This document shows, one piece after another, positions 1 to 5,846 of a stretch of 5,846 bases of DNA. The stretch spans positions 1 through 5,846 of the forward strand of contig DOUW01000476.1 of the NCBI GenBank assembly GCA_003520365.1, read 5' to 3'. The position numbers and the translations under genes are program-made. Below the pieces are notes generated by a model, which saw nothing but the letters and a program-made list of their open reading frames with translations, was not told the DNA's origin and did not search any database. How positions within the stretch are numbered: the first letter of the stretch is position 1; each line of letters begins with the position of its first letter. This DNA comes from Massilia sp. GTDB taxonomy: Bacteria > Pseudomonadota > Gammaproteobacteria > Burkholderiales > Burkholderiaceae_D.

Positions 1-528
1 CTCGCCGCGCGCAGCCATCGCGAACGCGCGCTCGAGCGAGCCGACCGGCAGCAGGGTCACGGTGGCGTCGTACCCTTCGAGCACGGCCGGCAGGTTCTGG
101 GCCTGGACCGAGCCGGCCAGCACCGCCACGCGCTTGCCCTTCAGCGCCGGCAGCGAGCGGATCGCGTTCCCGGGCGGAGCATAGATCTGCGACCAGCTGT
201 GCAGGGCGGGAATGCGGTGGAAGGCGAAGGCGCGCGCGCGTCCCTCGGACCAGGCGACGTCGGGCAGCAGGTCGATGCGTCCGGCGGCGAGCAGGTCGAG
301 GCAGCCCGGCCATTCGCACGGCACGAATTCGAGCGTCCAGCGCTCGGCGCTGGCCATCTCGCGCAGCAGTTCGACCAGGATGCCGGCCGGCTGGTCGTCC
401 TCGTTCATGAACACCTTGGGTGCGTTGGCGTAGATGCCAACCCGCAGCGGCGCGGATGTCTGGGCGCCTGCCTGGCCCAGGCAGCCAAGCAGCGAAACGA
501 AAACCAGGAGGCAGAGTGCGCGCGGCAT
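1..528 (-). CDS. Family-3 periplasmic solute-binding domain protein, 5' part only (probable sensor or transporter binding protein)
   Basis: The first 176 residues are visible; the frame is still open at base 1, so the C-terminus is missing. Residues 1-23 form a signal peptide (MPRALCLLVFVSLLGCLGQAGAQ), so the product is exported; LLGC ending at Cys16 could be a lipobox, but cleavage after AGA is equally plausible. From about residue 28 the sequence follows the SBP_bac_3 fold: LRVGIYANAPKVF opens lobe 1, AAGRIDLLPDVAWSEGRA is the typical 'G.iDll' segment, and LKGKRVAVLAGS (129-140) opens lobe 2. A Cys pair (C71, C76 in CEWPGC) and SWSQIYAP (111-118) resemble, from memory, input domains fused to histidine kinases or GGDEF/EAL enzymes more than amino-acid ABC transporter proteins. 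Which of these it is cannot be decided because the end is outside the window. The ATG at 528 is chosen because it begins the signal peptide; no good Shine-Dalgarno precedes it. It is divergent from ogt. Confidence 0.85.
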   Translation of the reverse strand, partial: MPRALCLLVFVSLLGCLGQAGAQTSAPLRVGIYANAPKVFMNEDDQPAGILVELLREMASAERWTLEFVPCEWPGCLDLLAAGRIDLLPDVAWSEGRARAFAFHRIPALHSWSQIYAPPGNAIRSLPALKGKRVAVLAGSVQAQNLPAVLEGYDATVTLLPVGSLERAFAMAARGE

Positions 529-651
529 AGCGTCGGTGTCGGTGTTTGATGACAGGATAGACGTTTTCCCATGGATGGGCCGCCACGGACGGGCAATTGC
601 TCCAGCGAAAAATAGTGGTGGATGGACGGCGCCAGGAGTAAACTGCGCACC
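529..651. promoter_or_regulatory. Divergent intergenic region between the binding-protein gene and ogt
   Basis: These 123 bases separate two divergently oriented genes, so they should hold promoters for both; this is inferred from gene layout only. I see no convincing -35/-10 pair on either strand. A candidate ribosome site AGGAG lies at 634-638, 13 bases before the ATG at 652, which is longer than usual spacing. A short inverted repeat, CCCAT-GG-ATGGG, lies at 568-579; it is too short to assign a role. Confidence 0.35.
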
Positions 652-1176
652 ATGAATACACCACAAGGCAGCGAGCTGTTTTCCGCCATCGTGCCGGCGC
701 CTTTCGGCGCGATCGGCATCCGCACCGAGGCCGAGCGCGTGCGCGAACTGGTCTACCTGCAACCGCGTTTCGGCGACAAGGCCCCGGAAAATCCGACGGC
801 CGAACTGGCCGCGCGCCAGGTCGAGCGTTACCTGGCGGACCCCGATTTCGCTTTCGACCTGCCGCTGCTGGAGGCCGGCAGCGTGTTCCAGCGCCGCGTC
901 TGGGACGCGATCCAGGCAATCCCGCGCGGGACGGTGCGCACCTACGGCATCCTCGCCAAGGAACTCGGTTCGGCGCCGCGCGCGGTCGGCCAGGCCTGCG
1001 GCGCCAACTGGTTCCCGCTCGTCATTCCCTGCCACCGCGTGACCGCCGCGCGCGGCCTGGGCGGCTTCGCCAGCAACGACGACGAGAACGGCTTCCACCT
1101 CTCGGTCAAGCGCTGGCTCCTGCGCCACGAGGGCGCCACCGCATCGCCATGGCAGCAGCAGTCGATCTGGGACTGA
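652..1176 (+). CDS. ogt: Methylated-DNA--protein-cysteine S-methyltransferase (O6-alkylguanine repair)
   Basis: This 174-residue protein transfers a methyl group from O6-methylguanine (and O4-methylthymine) in DNA to its own cysteine, an irreversible single-turnover repair in the cytoplasm. The active-site motif IPCHRV is at 125-130 with nucleophile Cys127 and the adjacent His128. The DNA-binding part is also intact: FQRRVWDAIQAIPRGTVRTYG (79-99) with the conserved Tyr98, and RAVGQACGAN (110-119), where Arg110 matches the base-flipping arginine finger. GLGGFA (135-140) follows, as in the family. There is no Ada-type N-terminal regulatory domain, so the length fits Ogt. The start at 652 is preferred because AGGAG precedes it at 634-638; an in-frame ATG at 622 would add ten unremarkable residues (MDGARSKLRT). 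The stop codon lies inside the beginning of xerD, so the two are probably cotranscribed and coupled. Confidence 0.93.
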   Translation: MNTPQGSELFSAIVPAPFGAIGIRTEAERVRELVYLQPRFGDKAPENPTAELAARQVERYLADPDFAFDLPLLEAGSVFQRRVWDAIQAIPRGTVRTYGILAKELGSAPRAVGQACGANWFPLVIPCHRVTAARGLGGFASNDDENGFHLSVKRWLLRHEGATASPWQQQSIWD

Positions 1177-2051
1177 TCGACGAGTTCTGCGACACGCTGT
1201 GGCTGGAACACGGCCTGGCGAAGAACTCGCTCGACGCCTACCGGCGCGACCTGCGCCTGTTCGCCGGCTGGCTCGAACAGAAGCGGCCGGGGCGCGGCCT
1301 GCTCGCGGCCGGGCCCGAGGACCTGGCCGGCTATTTCGCCGAACGCCATGCCGACACCAAGCCGAGCACCGCGAACCGGCGCCTGTCGGTCCTGAAGCGC
1401 TTCTACCAGCTGGCGCTGCGCCGCAACCAGGTGGCGGAGGACCCCTGCCTGAAGATGGCCACGGCGCGCCAGCCGCTGCGCTTCGTGCACACGCTCACGG
1501 AAGAGCAGGTCGAGGCGCTGCTCGCCGCGCCCGACGTGTCGACCCCGCTCGGACTGCGCGAGCGCACCATGCTCGAGCTGATGTACGCGAGCGGCCTGCG
1601 GGTGTCGGAGCTGGTGGCCCTGAAACTGGTCGAGCTGAGCCTGAACGACGGCGTGCTGCGCATCACCGGCAAGGGCAGCAAGACGCGTCTCGTCCCCTTC
1701 GGGGCCGAGGCCAGGAACTGGATCGAGCGCTACCTGAAGGATGCGCGCGGCATCATCCTCAACGGCCAGGTCGACGACGCGCTGTTCGTCACCGGCCGCG
1801 GCGGGCCGATGACGCGCCAGATGTTCTGGATCCTGATCAAGAAACACGCGCTGAAGGCGGGCATCCGCGCGCCGCTGTCGCCGCACACGCTGCGCCATGC
1901 CTTCGCCACCCACTTGCTGAACCATGGCGCCGACCTGCGCGTGGTGCAATTACTGCTGGGCCACTCCGATATTTCAACCACACAGATTTATACCCATGTT
2001 GCGCGCGAGCGCCTCAAGCACCTGCATGCACGTCACCACCCACGTGGTTAA
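1149..2051 (+). CDS. xerD: Site-specific tyrosine recombinase XerD
   Basis: This 300-residue protein (E. coli XerD has 298) acts with XerC at the dif site and under FtsK control to resolve chromosome dimers at division. Residues about 10-95 form the SAM-like core-binding domain (GLAKNSLDAYRRDLR, then STANRRLSVLKRFY). The catalytic domain follows from about 113 with all six active residues: Arg151 (ASGLRVSEL), Lys175 (GKGSK), His246 and Arg249 (HTLRH), His272 (LLGHSD) and the nucleophile Tyr281 (TQIYTHV). The C-terminal HLHARHHPRG matches the usual XerD ending and separates it from XerC and phage integrases. The ATG at 1149 lies 28 bases upstream of the ogt stop, and only a distant, weak GAGGG (1129-1133) precedes it, so translation probably depends on ribosomes finishing ogt. 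No dif-like site was recognised nearby; none is expected, since dif is usually near the terminus. Confidence 0.96.
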   Translation: MAAAVDLGLIDEFCDTLWLEHGLAKNSLDAYRRDLRLFAGWLEQKRPGRGLLAAGPEDLAGYFAERHADTKPSTANRRLSVLKRFYQLALRRNQVAEDPCLKMATARQPLRFVHTLTEEQVEALLAAPDVSTPLGLRERTMLELMYASGLRVSELVALKLVELSLNDGVLRITGKGSKTRLVPFGAEARNWIERYLKDARGIILNGQVDDALFVTGRGGPMTRQMFWILIKKHALKAGIRAPLSPHTLRHAFATHLLNHGADLRVVQLLLGHSDISTTQIYTHVARERLKHLHARHHPRG

Positions 2052-2124
2052 TTCAAATCCTGGCAACATAACTGGCGCATAATAGTTCGAATTCGGCACC
2101 ATCCTTTCATGTCAGCTTGCATAC

Positions 2125-2130
2125 GAGGAA
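2125..2130 (+). promoter_or_regulatory. Ribosome binding site of the small charged protein gene
   Basis: GAGGAA lies just upstream of the ATG at 2134; its GAGG core ends 5 bases before the start codon. It supports translation of a gene that is otherwise short enough to be missed. Confidence 0.65.
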
Positions 2131-2133
2131 ATC

Positions 2134-2307
2134 ATGGCAAAGACCAACTTCCAATACGAAAAGCGGCAACGGGAACTGGAAAAGAAGCGCAAGGCAGAGG
2201 AAAAAGCGCGGCGCAAGCTGGAGGCGAAGAACAGTCCGAAGCCGGCAGAGGGGGAGCAGGGGGAGGCGACAAGCGAGGAGGCGGCCGAGCCGCAGGAGCA
2301 ATCGTAG
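2134..2307 (+). CDS. Small highly charged protein of unknown function (57 residues)
   Basis: The protein begins MAKTNFQYEKRQRELEKKRK and divides into two halves. Residues 9-32 are Lys/Arg/Glu-rich with a heptad-like charge pattern, predicted to form one long helix or coiled coil. Residues 33-57 are rich in Glu, Pro, Ala and Gln and probably disordered. There is no signal peptide, membrane segment or cysteine, so a cytoplasmic location is likely. The N-terminal pattern resembles short conserved hypothetical proteins I recall from Burkholderiales, without a known role; the basic half could bind RNA or DNA, which is inference only. Support for a real gene is the good ribosome site, a sensible charge-patterned product and a coding strand very rich in purines. 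It starts 82 bases after xerD and could be in the same transcript or have its own promoter. Its stop is 13 bases before a hairpin-forming repeat. Confidence 0.75.
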   Translation: MAKTNFQYEKRQRELEKKRKAEEKARRKLEAKNSPKPAEGEQGEATSEEAAEPQEQS

Positions 2308-2320
2308 TCAGCGGCTTGGA

Positions 2321-2360
2321 CCGTAGGGTGGGCACCCCGTGCCCACGCGCAACGCGCCGC
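2321..2360 (+). repeat. Palindromic 40-base repeat, left copy
   Basis: The repeat starts CCGTAGGGTGGGCAC and ends AACGCGCCGC. It contains a perfect 8-base-pair hairpin, GTGGGCAC (2328-2335), loop CCC, GTGCCCAC (2339-2346), then a second short one, GCGC-AAC-GCGC (2347-2357). It matches the inverted copy at 2528-2567 in 36 of 40 positions; three of the four differences are the loop bases of the main hairpin, so the stem is preserved. It resembles REP-type GTAGGGTGGGC repeats seen scattered in many proteobacterial genomes (recalled, not searched). No T-run follows, so it is not a classical terminator, though it could block RNA decay. Confidence 0.85.
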
Positions 2361-2566
2361 CATGTTGGCCTGTTTTGAAAGTTGCGGTCCGATCGCGCAA
2401 TATCTTAAGCAAACCTGTTGGGCTACCTGGTCGAATGTCGACTTGGGTGGCAGAGCTATGCCGTAGCGCTGTTCATGGAGATGCTCTGCTTGAATGCATA
2501 TCGTTGAGCCCGAACACTGCTGACACTGCGGCGCGTTCCGCGTGGGCACTCTGTGCCCACCCTACG
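2322..2566. mobile_element. Candidate MITE-like or REPIN-like element with inverted terminal repeats
   Basis: Two inverted 40-base repeats bound a 167-base spacer (2361-2527) that has 86 G+C by hand count, about 51 percent, well below the neighbouring genes. If the ends are taken as CGTAGGG and CCCTACG, the bases directly outside are GGAC on the left (2318-2321) and GGAC on the right (2567-2570), a possible 4-base target-site duplication. No transposase is encoded, so it would be non-autonomous. The spacer holds a smaller inverted repeat, GCAGAGC (2450-2456) and GCTCTGC (2483-2489). The placement between two convergent gene ends is typical of such elements. Against the MITE reading, a 4-base match could be chance, and the two repeats could be a REP doublet spread by a RAYT transposase elsewhere. 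Confidence 0.5.
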
Positions 2567-2567
2567 G
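2528..2567 (-). repeat. Palindromic 40-base repeat, right inverted copy
   Basis: Read on the minus strand it starts CCGTAGGGTGGGCAC and ends AACGCGCCGC, matching the copy at 2321-2360 except for the loop (AGA instead of CCC) and one further base. Its hairpin is GTGGGCAC (2542-2549), loop TCT, GTGCCCAC (2553-2560) on the plus strand. It lies 17 bases past the stop codon of the RND permease gene, where the hairpin could mark or protect the 3' end of that transcript. Confidence 0.85.
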
Positions 2568-2584
2568 GACGCGCCTCAGGCTTT

Positions 2585-5500
2585 TTACGCGCTTTCCTTG
2601 GCAATCGTCGGCACCTCGTCCGCCGCTTCCTCGTGCCCCTTGGCGAACCAGCGCTTGGCGCGCTTGCCGAGGTTGTCGAGGTAGCTGTAGGCCACCGGCA
2701 CCACCACCAGCGTCAGCAGGGTCGAGGTGATCACGCCGCCGATCACCGCGCGGCCCATCGGCGCTTGCGTTTCGCCGCCGTCGCCGGCGCCGATCGCCAT
2801 CGGCAGCATGCCGAAGATCATCGCCAGCGTCGTCATCAGGATCGGGCGCAGGCGGACCTGGCCGGCTTCCAGGATGGCTGCGAACTGGCCCTTGCCCTCG
2901 CGCTGGCCGTGGTTCGCGAAGTCCACCAGCAGGATCGCGTTCTTGGTCACCAGGCCCATCAGCATCACGACGCCGATCACCGAGAACACGTTCAGGGTGC
3001 TGCCCGTCACCAGCAGCGCCACCAGCACGCCGATTAGCGACATCGGCAGCGACATCATGATCGCGATCGGCTGCAGGAAGCTGCCGAACTGCGAGGCCAG
3101 CACCAGGTAGATGAAGATGATCGCGATCACCAGCGCCGAGCCGAAGTTGGCCATGGTCTCGGCCATCTGCTGGGCGTCGCCGCCGACGTCGAAACGCACG
3201 CCTTCCGGCAGCTCGATCGATTTCATGGCCTTGTCGATGTCGGTATTCACGTCGCCCGACGGGCGGCCCTCGACGCCGGCATAGATCGCGACCCGGCGTT
3301 CCAGCGCCTGGCGCTTGAGCACCTGCGGGCTGAACGAGGGCACGAACTCGACCACCTGGCGCAGCGGCACCATGATCGGGTTGCCGCTCGCATCGACGCG
3401 CGAGGATGCCAGCGACAGGTCGGCGAGATCCGCTACCTTCTGGCGTCCGCTGCGCGGCAGCTGGACGTTGACCTGGTAGTTCTGGCCGTCCGGCGCCAGC
3501 CACTGGCTGATCTCGTCGCCGGCCACGAACGGGCGCAGCGCGGCGCCGACCTGCTGCACCGACAGGCCGAGGTCGCTGGCCAGCTCGTTGTTGATGCGGA
3601 TGACGGTCGCCGGATTCGCGCCTTCCTGGCTGTACTCGATGTCGGCCACACCTTTAATGTCGCGCATCTTGTCCATCAGGCGGTGGGCGACGTCGTCGAG
3701 CTTGGCCTCGTCGCGGCCGAGGATCGCGATGAAGATCGGCTTGTTACCGACCGACATCGTGATGCCGGCGATCGAGGACAGGCGCTCGCGGATGACGGAC
3801 TCCATCTCTTCCTGCGAGCGGCGCTTGGTCTTCCTGACGTCGGTGAGCTTCAGGGTCACCTGGGCGCTGTTGTGGCCTTCGTACATGCCGATCGCGCTGC
3901 TGATCGCATCGATCTCCTTGTACTCGCGCAGGATGTCCTCGACCTGTTTAACTTTACCGTCGGTGTAGGCCAGGCTGGAGCCGACCGGCGTCTTGAAGCG
4001 CATCTCGATGAAGCCGTTGTCGGTCTTCGGCGCGAACTCGCCGCCGATCATCGGCACCAAAGCCAGGCTACCGACGAACACCGCCAGCGCCAGCGCCAGG
4101 GTCGACTTCCTCCAGCGCAGCGCCAGCCCCAGCACATGGCCGTACCAGACGTGCACGCGTTCGATGCCGTGCTCGGTCTTCGCCATGAGGCGGCCCAGCC
4201 AGGGCAGGTACTTGAAGCGGTCCTTGACCGGGTCTGGCCATACCGAGGACAGCATCGGGTCGAGTGTGAAGCTCACGAACAGCGACACCAGCACCGCCAC
4301 CGCCACGGTCACGCCGAACTGCAGGAAGAAGCGGCCGATGATGCCGTCCATGAAGGCAATCGGCACGAACACGGCGACGATGGCGAAGGTGGTGGCCATC
4401 ACGGCCAGGCCGATCTCGTTGGTGCCGTCCTCGGCGGCGCGCATGTGGGACTTGCCCATGCCGAGGTGGCGCACGATGTTCTCGCGCACCACGATCGCGT
4501 CGTCGATCAGGAGGCCGATGCACAGCGACAGCGCCATCAGGGTCAGGAAGTTCAGCGTGAAGCCGAAGTAGCGCATCGCGATGAACGAGGCCAGCACCGA
4601 GATCGGCAGGGTCAGGCCGGTGATCACCGTGCTGCGCCAGGAGTGCAGGAACAGGAACACGATCACCATGGTCAGGATGGCGCCCTCGATGATGGTGCGT
4701 TTCACGTTGTCGAGCTGGTGCTGGACGGTGGTGGACTGGTCGTCCATGACGCGGAACTGCACGTCGGCGGGCAGGGTCTTGCGCATCTCCTCGACCATCT
4801 TGATCACGCCGGTGCCGACCTGCACGGTATTCGCGTCCTGCACCTTGGTGACGTCGAGCGAGATCGCGCGCTGGCCGTTGACGCGCGAGATCGAGGTCTC
4901 CTCGCGCTCGCCGTCGACCACCTCGGCCACCTGCGACAGGTAGACCGGGCCGCTGGCGCGGCGCGCCACGATGATGTTGTTGAACTCGCGCGCCTCGCGC
5001 ATCTTGCCTTCCACGCGCACCAGGCGCTCGGCCGCGCCGTACTGCAGGTTGCCGGCCGGGAGGTTGGCGTTCGTGGCCTGGATCGCGCGCAGCACCTCGT
5101 CGATGCCGATGTTCTGGCTGCGCAGCTGCTCGGGCTTCACGTGCACCAGGATCTGGCGCGTCGCCACGCCGCCGGTACGCACTTCGCCGACGCCGGCCAC
5201 GCTCTGCAGGCGCTTGACGATGACCTGCTCGGCCAGCGTCGACAGGGCGCGCATGTCGCGTTCGGTGGAAGTGACCGACAGGCGCACCACCGGCTGCTGG
5301 TTCTCGCCGTCGGCGCGGATGACGAAGGGTTCCTTCACCTCCTTCGGGAAGCCCGGGCGCACGCGGGCGACCTTGTCGCGCAGGTCCTGCATCGCCTTAT
5401 CCATGTTGGTGGCGATATGGAACTCGACCGACACGCCGCTGCGGCCTTCCCAGGAGTTACTGCGGATGTTCTTGATGCCGCTGACGGTGTTGATGACTTC

Positions 5501-5704
5501 TTCCATCGGCCGGGTGACGTCGTTCTCGACCTGTTCCGGCGAGGCGCCCGGATACTGGGTCTCGACCCAGGCATACGGGATGTCGACGTTCGGCATGCTC
5601 TCCACGCCCAGGGAGCGGTAGGAGAACAGGCCGAGCACCATCAGGCCGACCATGACCATGGTCGCGAAGACGGGATGGCGGATGCTGACTTTGGTGATCC
5701 ACAT
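2585..5704 (-). CDS. RND multidrug efflux permease (HAE-1 / AcrB type), inner-membrane proton antiporter
   Basis: This complete 1039-residue protein (AcrB has 1049) is the pump subunit of a tripartite system that exports compounds across both membranes using the proton gradient. The first transmembrane segment (about 11-30) is followed by a periplasmic porter half with [23 protein letters not shown] (39-61). A block of membrane segments follows from about 338 to 482, with one more near 535-552. The second porter half comes next, then a C-terminal membrane block from about 855 to 1008. Proton-relay residues are all present: Asp401-Asp402 ([12 protein letters not shown]), Lys921 ([14 protein letters not shown]), and Arg951 and Thr958 (RLRPILMTT), matching AcrB D407, D408, K940, R971 and T978. 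The DDAIVV.EN form fits drug exporters rather than heavy-metal CusA/CzcA. Substrate is unknown. ATG 5704 is chosen for the typical amphipathic start [14 protein letters not shown] and for AAGGA 7 bases upstream. It follows the adaptor gene by 3 bases, in one operon. Confidence 0.96.
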   Translation of the reverse strand: MWITKVSIRHPVFATMVMVGLMVLGLFSYRSLGVESMPNVDIPYAWVETQYPGASPEQVENDVTRPMEEVINTVSGIKNIRSNSWEGRSGVSVEFHIATNMDKAMQDLRDKVARVRPGFPKEVKEPFVIRADGENQQPVVRLSVTSTERDMRALSTLAEQVIVKRLQSVAGVGEVRTGGVATRQILVHVKPEQLRSQNIGIDEVLRAIQATNANLPAGNLQYGAAERLVRVEGKMREAREFNNIIVARRASGPVYLSQVAEVVDGEREETSISRVNGQRAISLDVTKVQDANTVQVGTGVIKMVEEMRKTLPADVQFRVMDDQSTTVQHQLDNVKRTIIEGAILTMVIVFLFLHSWRSTVITGLTLPISVLASFIAMRYFGFTLNFLTLMALSLCIGLLIDDAIVVRENIVRHLGMGKSHMRAAEDGTNEIGLAVMATTFAIVAVFVPIAFMDGIIGRFFLQFGVTVAVAVLVSLFVSFTLDPMLSSVWPDPVKDRFKYLPWLGRLMAKTEHGIERVHVWYGHVLGLALRWRKSTLALALAVFVGSLALVPMIGGEFAPKTDNGFIEMRFKTPVGSSLAYTDGKVKQVEDILREYKEIDAISSAIGMYEGHNSAQVTLKLTDVRKTKRRSQEEMESVIRERLSSIAGITMSVGNKPIFIAILGRDEAKLDDVAHRLMDKMRDIKGVADIEYSQEGANPATVIRINNELASDLGLSVQQVGAALRPFVAGDEISQWLAPDGQNYQVNVQLPRSGRQKVADLADLSLASSRVDASGNPIMVPLRQVVEFVPSFSPQVLKRQALERRVAIYAGVEGRPSGDVNTDIDKAMKSIELPEGVRFDVGGDAQQMAETMANFGSALVIAIIFIYLVLASQFGSFLQPIAIMMSLPMSLIGVLVALLVTGSTLNVFSVIGVVMLMGLVTKNAILLVDFANHGQREGKGQFAAILEAGQVRLRPILMTTLAMIFGMLPMAIGAGDGGETQAPMGRAVIGGVITSTLLTLVVVPVAYSYLDNLGKRAKRWFAKGHEEAADEVPTIAKESA

Positions 5705-5707
5705 GGC

Positions 5708-5846
5708 TCAGTCCTTCTTCGCGACGACTACCGCCTTGGCGACGGCCTCGGCCCTGGCGTCCGGCCTGGCATCCGGTTTCGCCGGCGCGGTCCCGGCCAG
5801 CTTCACCTGCGTGCCCGGCTTGACGCCGTCGAGCGGCACCGCCAGC
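5708..5846 (-). CDS. RND efflux periplasmic adaptor (membrane fusion protein), last 45 codons
   Basis: Only the C-terminal 45 residues are in the window; the gene continues past the right edge. The visible part starts LAVPLDGVKPGTQVKLAG, the kind of ending found in the membrane-proximal domain of RND adaptors (a 'G.kpG..V.l.G' turn), and then has an Ala/Lys/Asp-rich tail of about 27 residues including KPDARPDARAEAVAK that is probably disordered. The family links the inner-membrane pump to an outer-membrane channel and is usually anchored by a lipid or an N-terminal helix, neither visible here. Assignment rests on this short match plus its position directly upstream of the pump gene, with a 3-base gap between stop and start. 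It is probably the first or second gene of the efflux operon. Confidence 0.8.
   Translation of the reverse strand, partial: LAVPLDGVKPGTQVKLAGTAPAKPDARPDARAEAVAKAVVVAKKD
5712..5716 (-). promoter_or_regulatory. Ribosome binding site of the RND permease, inside the adaptor gene's last codons
   Basis: On the minus strand AAGGA lies 7 bases before the permease ATG and overlaps the Lys-Lys-Asp codons that end the adaptor gene. This placement lets ribosomes ending the adaptor reinitiate on the pump gene. Confidence 0.6.

Noticed and set aside
942..1949. Long minus-strand open frame across ogt and xerD
   Set aside because: It is a shadow of two well-supported plus-strand genes, with a low-complexity Arg/Gln/Ala-rich product typical of antisense frames in GC-rich DNA.
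2078..2083. CATAAT as a -10 box for the small charged gene
   Set aside because: No acceptable -35 element lies 16-18 bases upstream and there is no extended -10 TG, so the promoter is not supported.
2249..2265. Two GGGGG runs in the small gene as a phase-variable tract or G-quadruplex
   Set aside because: Runs of five are short for slippage, and only two long runs are close together, with the rest being pairs.
2573..2586. GCCT-C-AGGC followed by TTTTT on the plus strand, terminator-like
   Set aside because: The stem can form only about three base pairs once a three-base loop is allowed, too weak for an intrinsic terminator.
2339..3037. Plus-strand frame of 232 codons starting inside the left repeat
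   Set aside because: Most of it runs antisense to the RND gene and becomes His/Gln/Ala-rich there; the start is simply the repeat's GTGCCCACG sequence.
3993..5621. Plus-strand open frames opposite the RND permease gene (3993-4571, 4581-4943, 4971-5621)
   Set aside because: They are antisense to a complete conserved gene, and their Ser/Arg/Thr-rich products show no domain or ribosome site.
1..5846. CRISPR array, tRNA or rRNA gene, phage module, toxin-antitoxin or a new multi-gene defence system
   Set aside because: No regularly spaced direct repeats, no tRNA-like cloverleaf noticed by eye, and every substantial gene belongs to a familiar housekeeping, transport or sensor family.

Overview
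The window is GC-rich and dense with genes, and its proteins look betaproteobacterial. Gene style and protein sequence suggest Oxalobacteraceae (Massilia, Janthinobacterium or a relative); that placement is a judgement from recognition, not a search result. It holds six protein genes, two of them cut by the window edges, plus one small repeat-bounded element.

Left part. A gene on the minus strand (1-528, running off the left edge) encodes a signal peptide followed by the start of a family-3 periplasmic solute-binding domain. It is either a free binding protein or the sensor end of a larger signalling protein. It is divergent from a plus-strand pair: ogt (652-1176), a suicidal O6-methylguanine-DNA methyltransferase, and xerD (1149-2051), the tyrosine recombinase that resolves chromosome dimers. 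Their reading frames overlap by 28 bases, so they are probably translationally coupled. A 57-residue, highly charged small protein of unknown function (2134-2307) follows on the same strand.

Middle. Between the convergent ends of the small gene and the RND gene lie 277 bases without a convincing gene. They contain two inverted copies of a 40-base palindromic repeat (36 of 40 identical) around a 167-base spacer of lower GC. A 4-base direct repeat, GGAC, sits exactly outside the inverted ends, so this may be a small non-autonomous mobile element (MITE-like) or a REPIN-type doublet. It is the most unusual structure in the window.

Right part. On the minus strand, the last 45 codons of a periplasmic adaptor (membrane fusion) protein are followed after 3 bases by a complete 1039-residue RND efflux permease (2585-5704). 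The proton-relay residues are intact. This is a standard tripartite multidrug efflux operon; the substrate cannot be read from the sequence.

I found no RNA gene, CRISPR array, phage module or clearly new multi-gene system. The points worth a second look are the repeat-bounded element, the frame it carries, the small charged protein and the truncated sensor-like gene.
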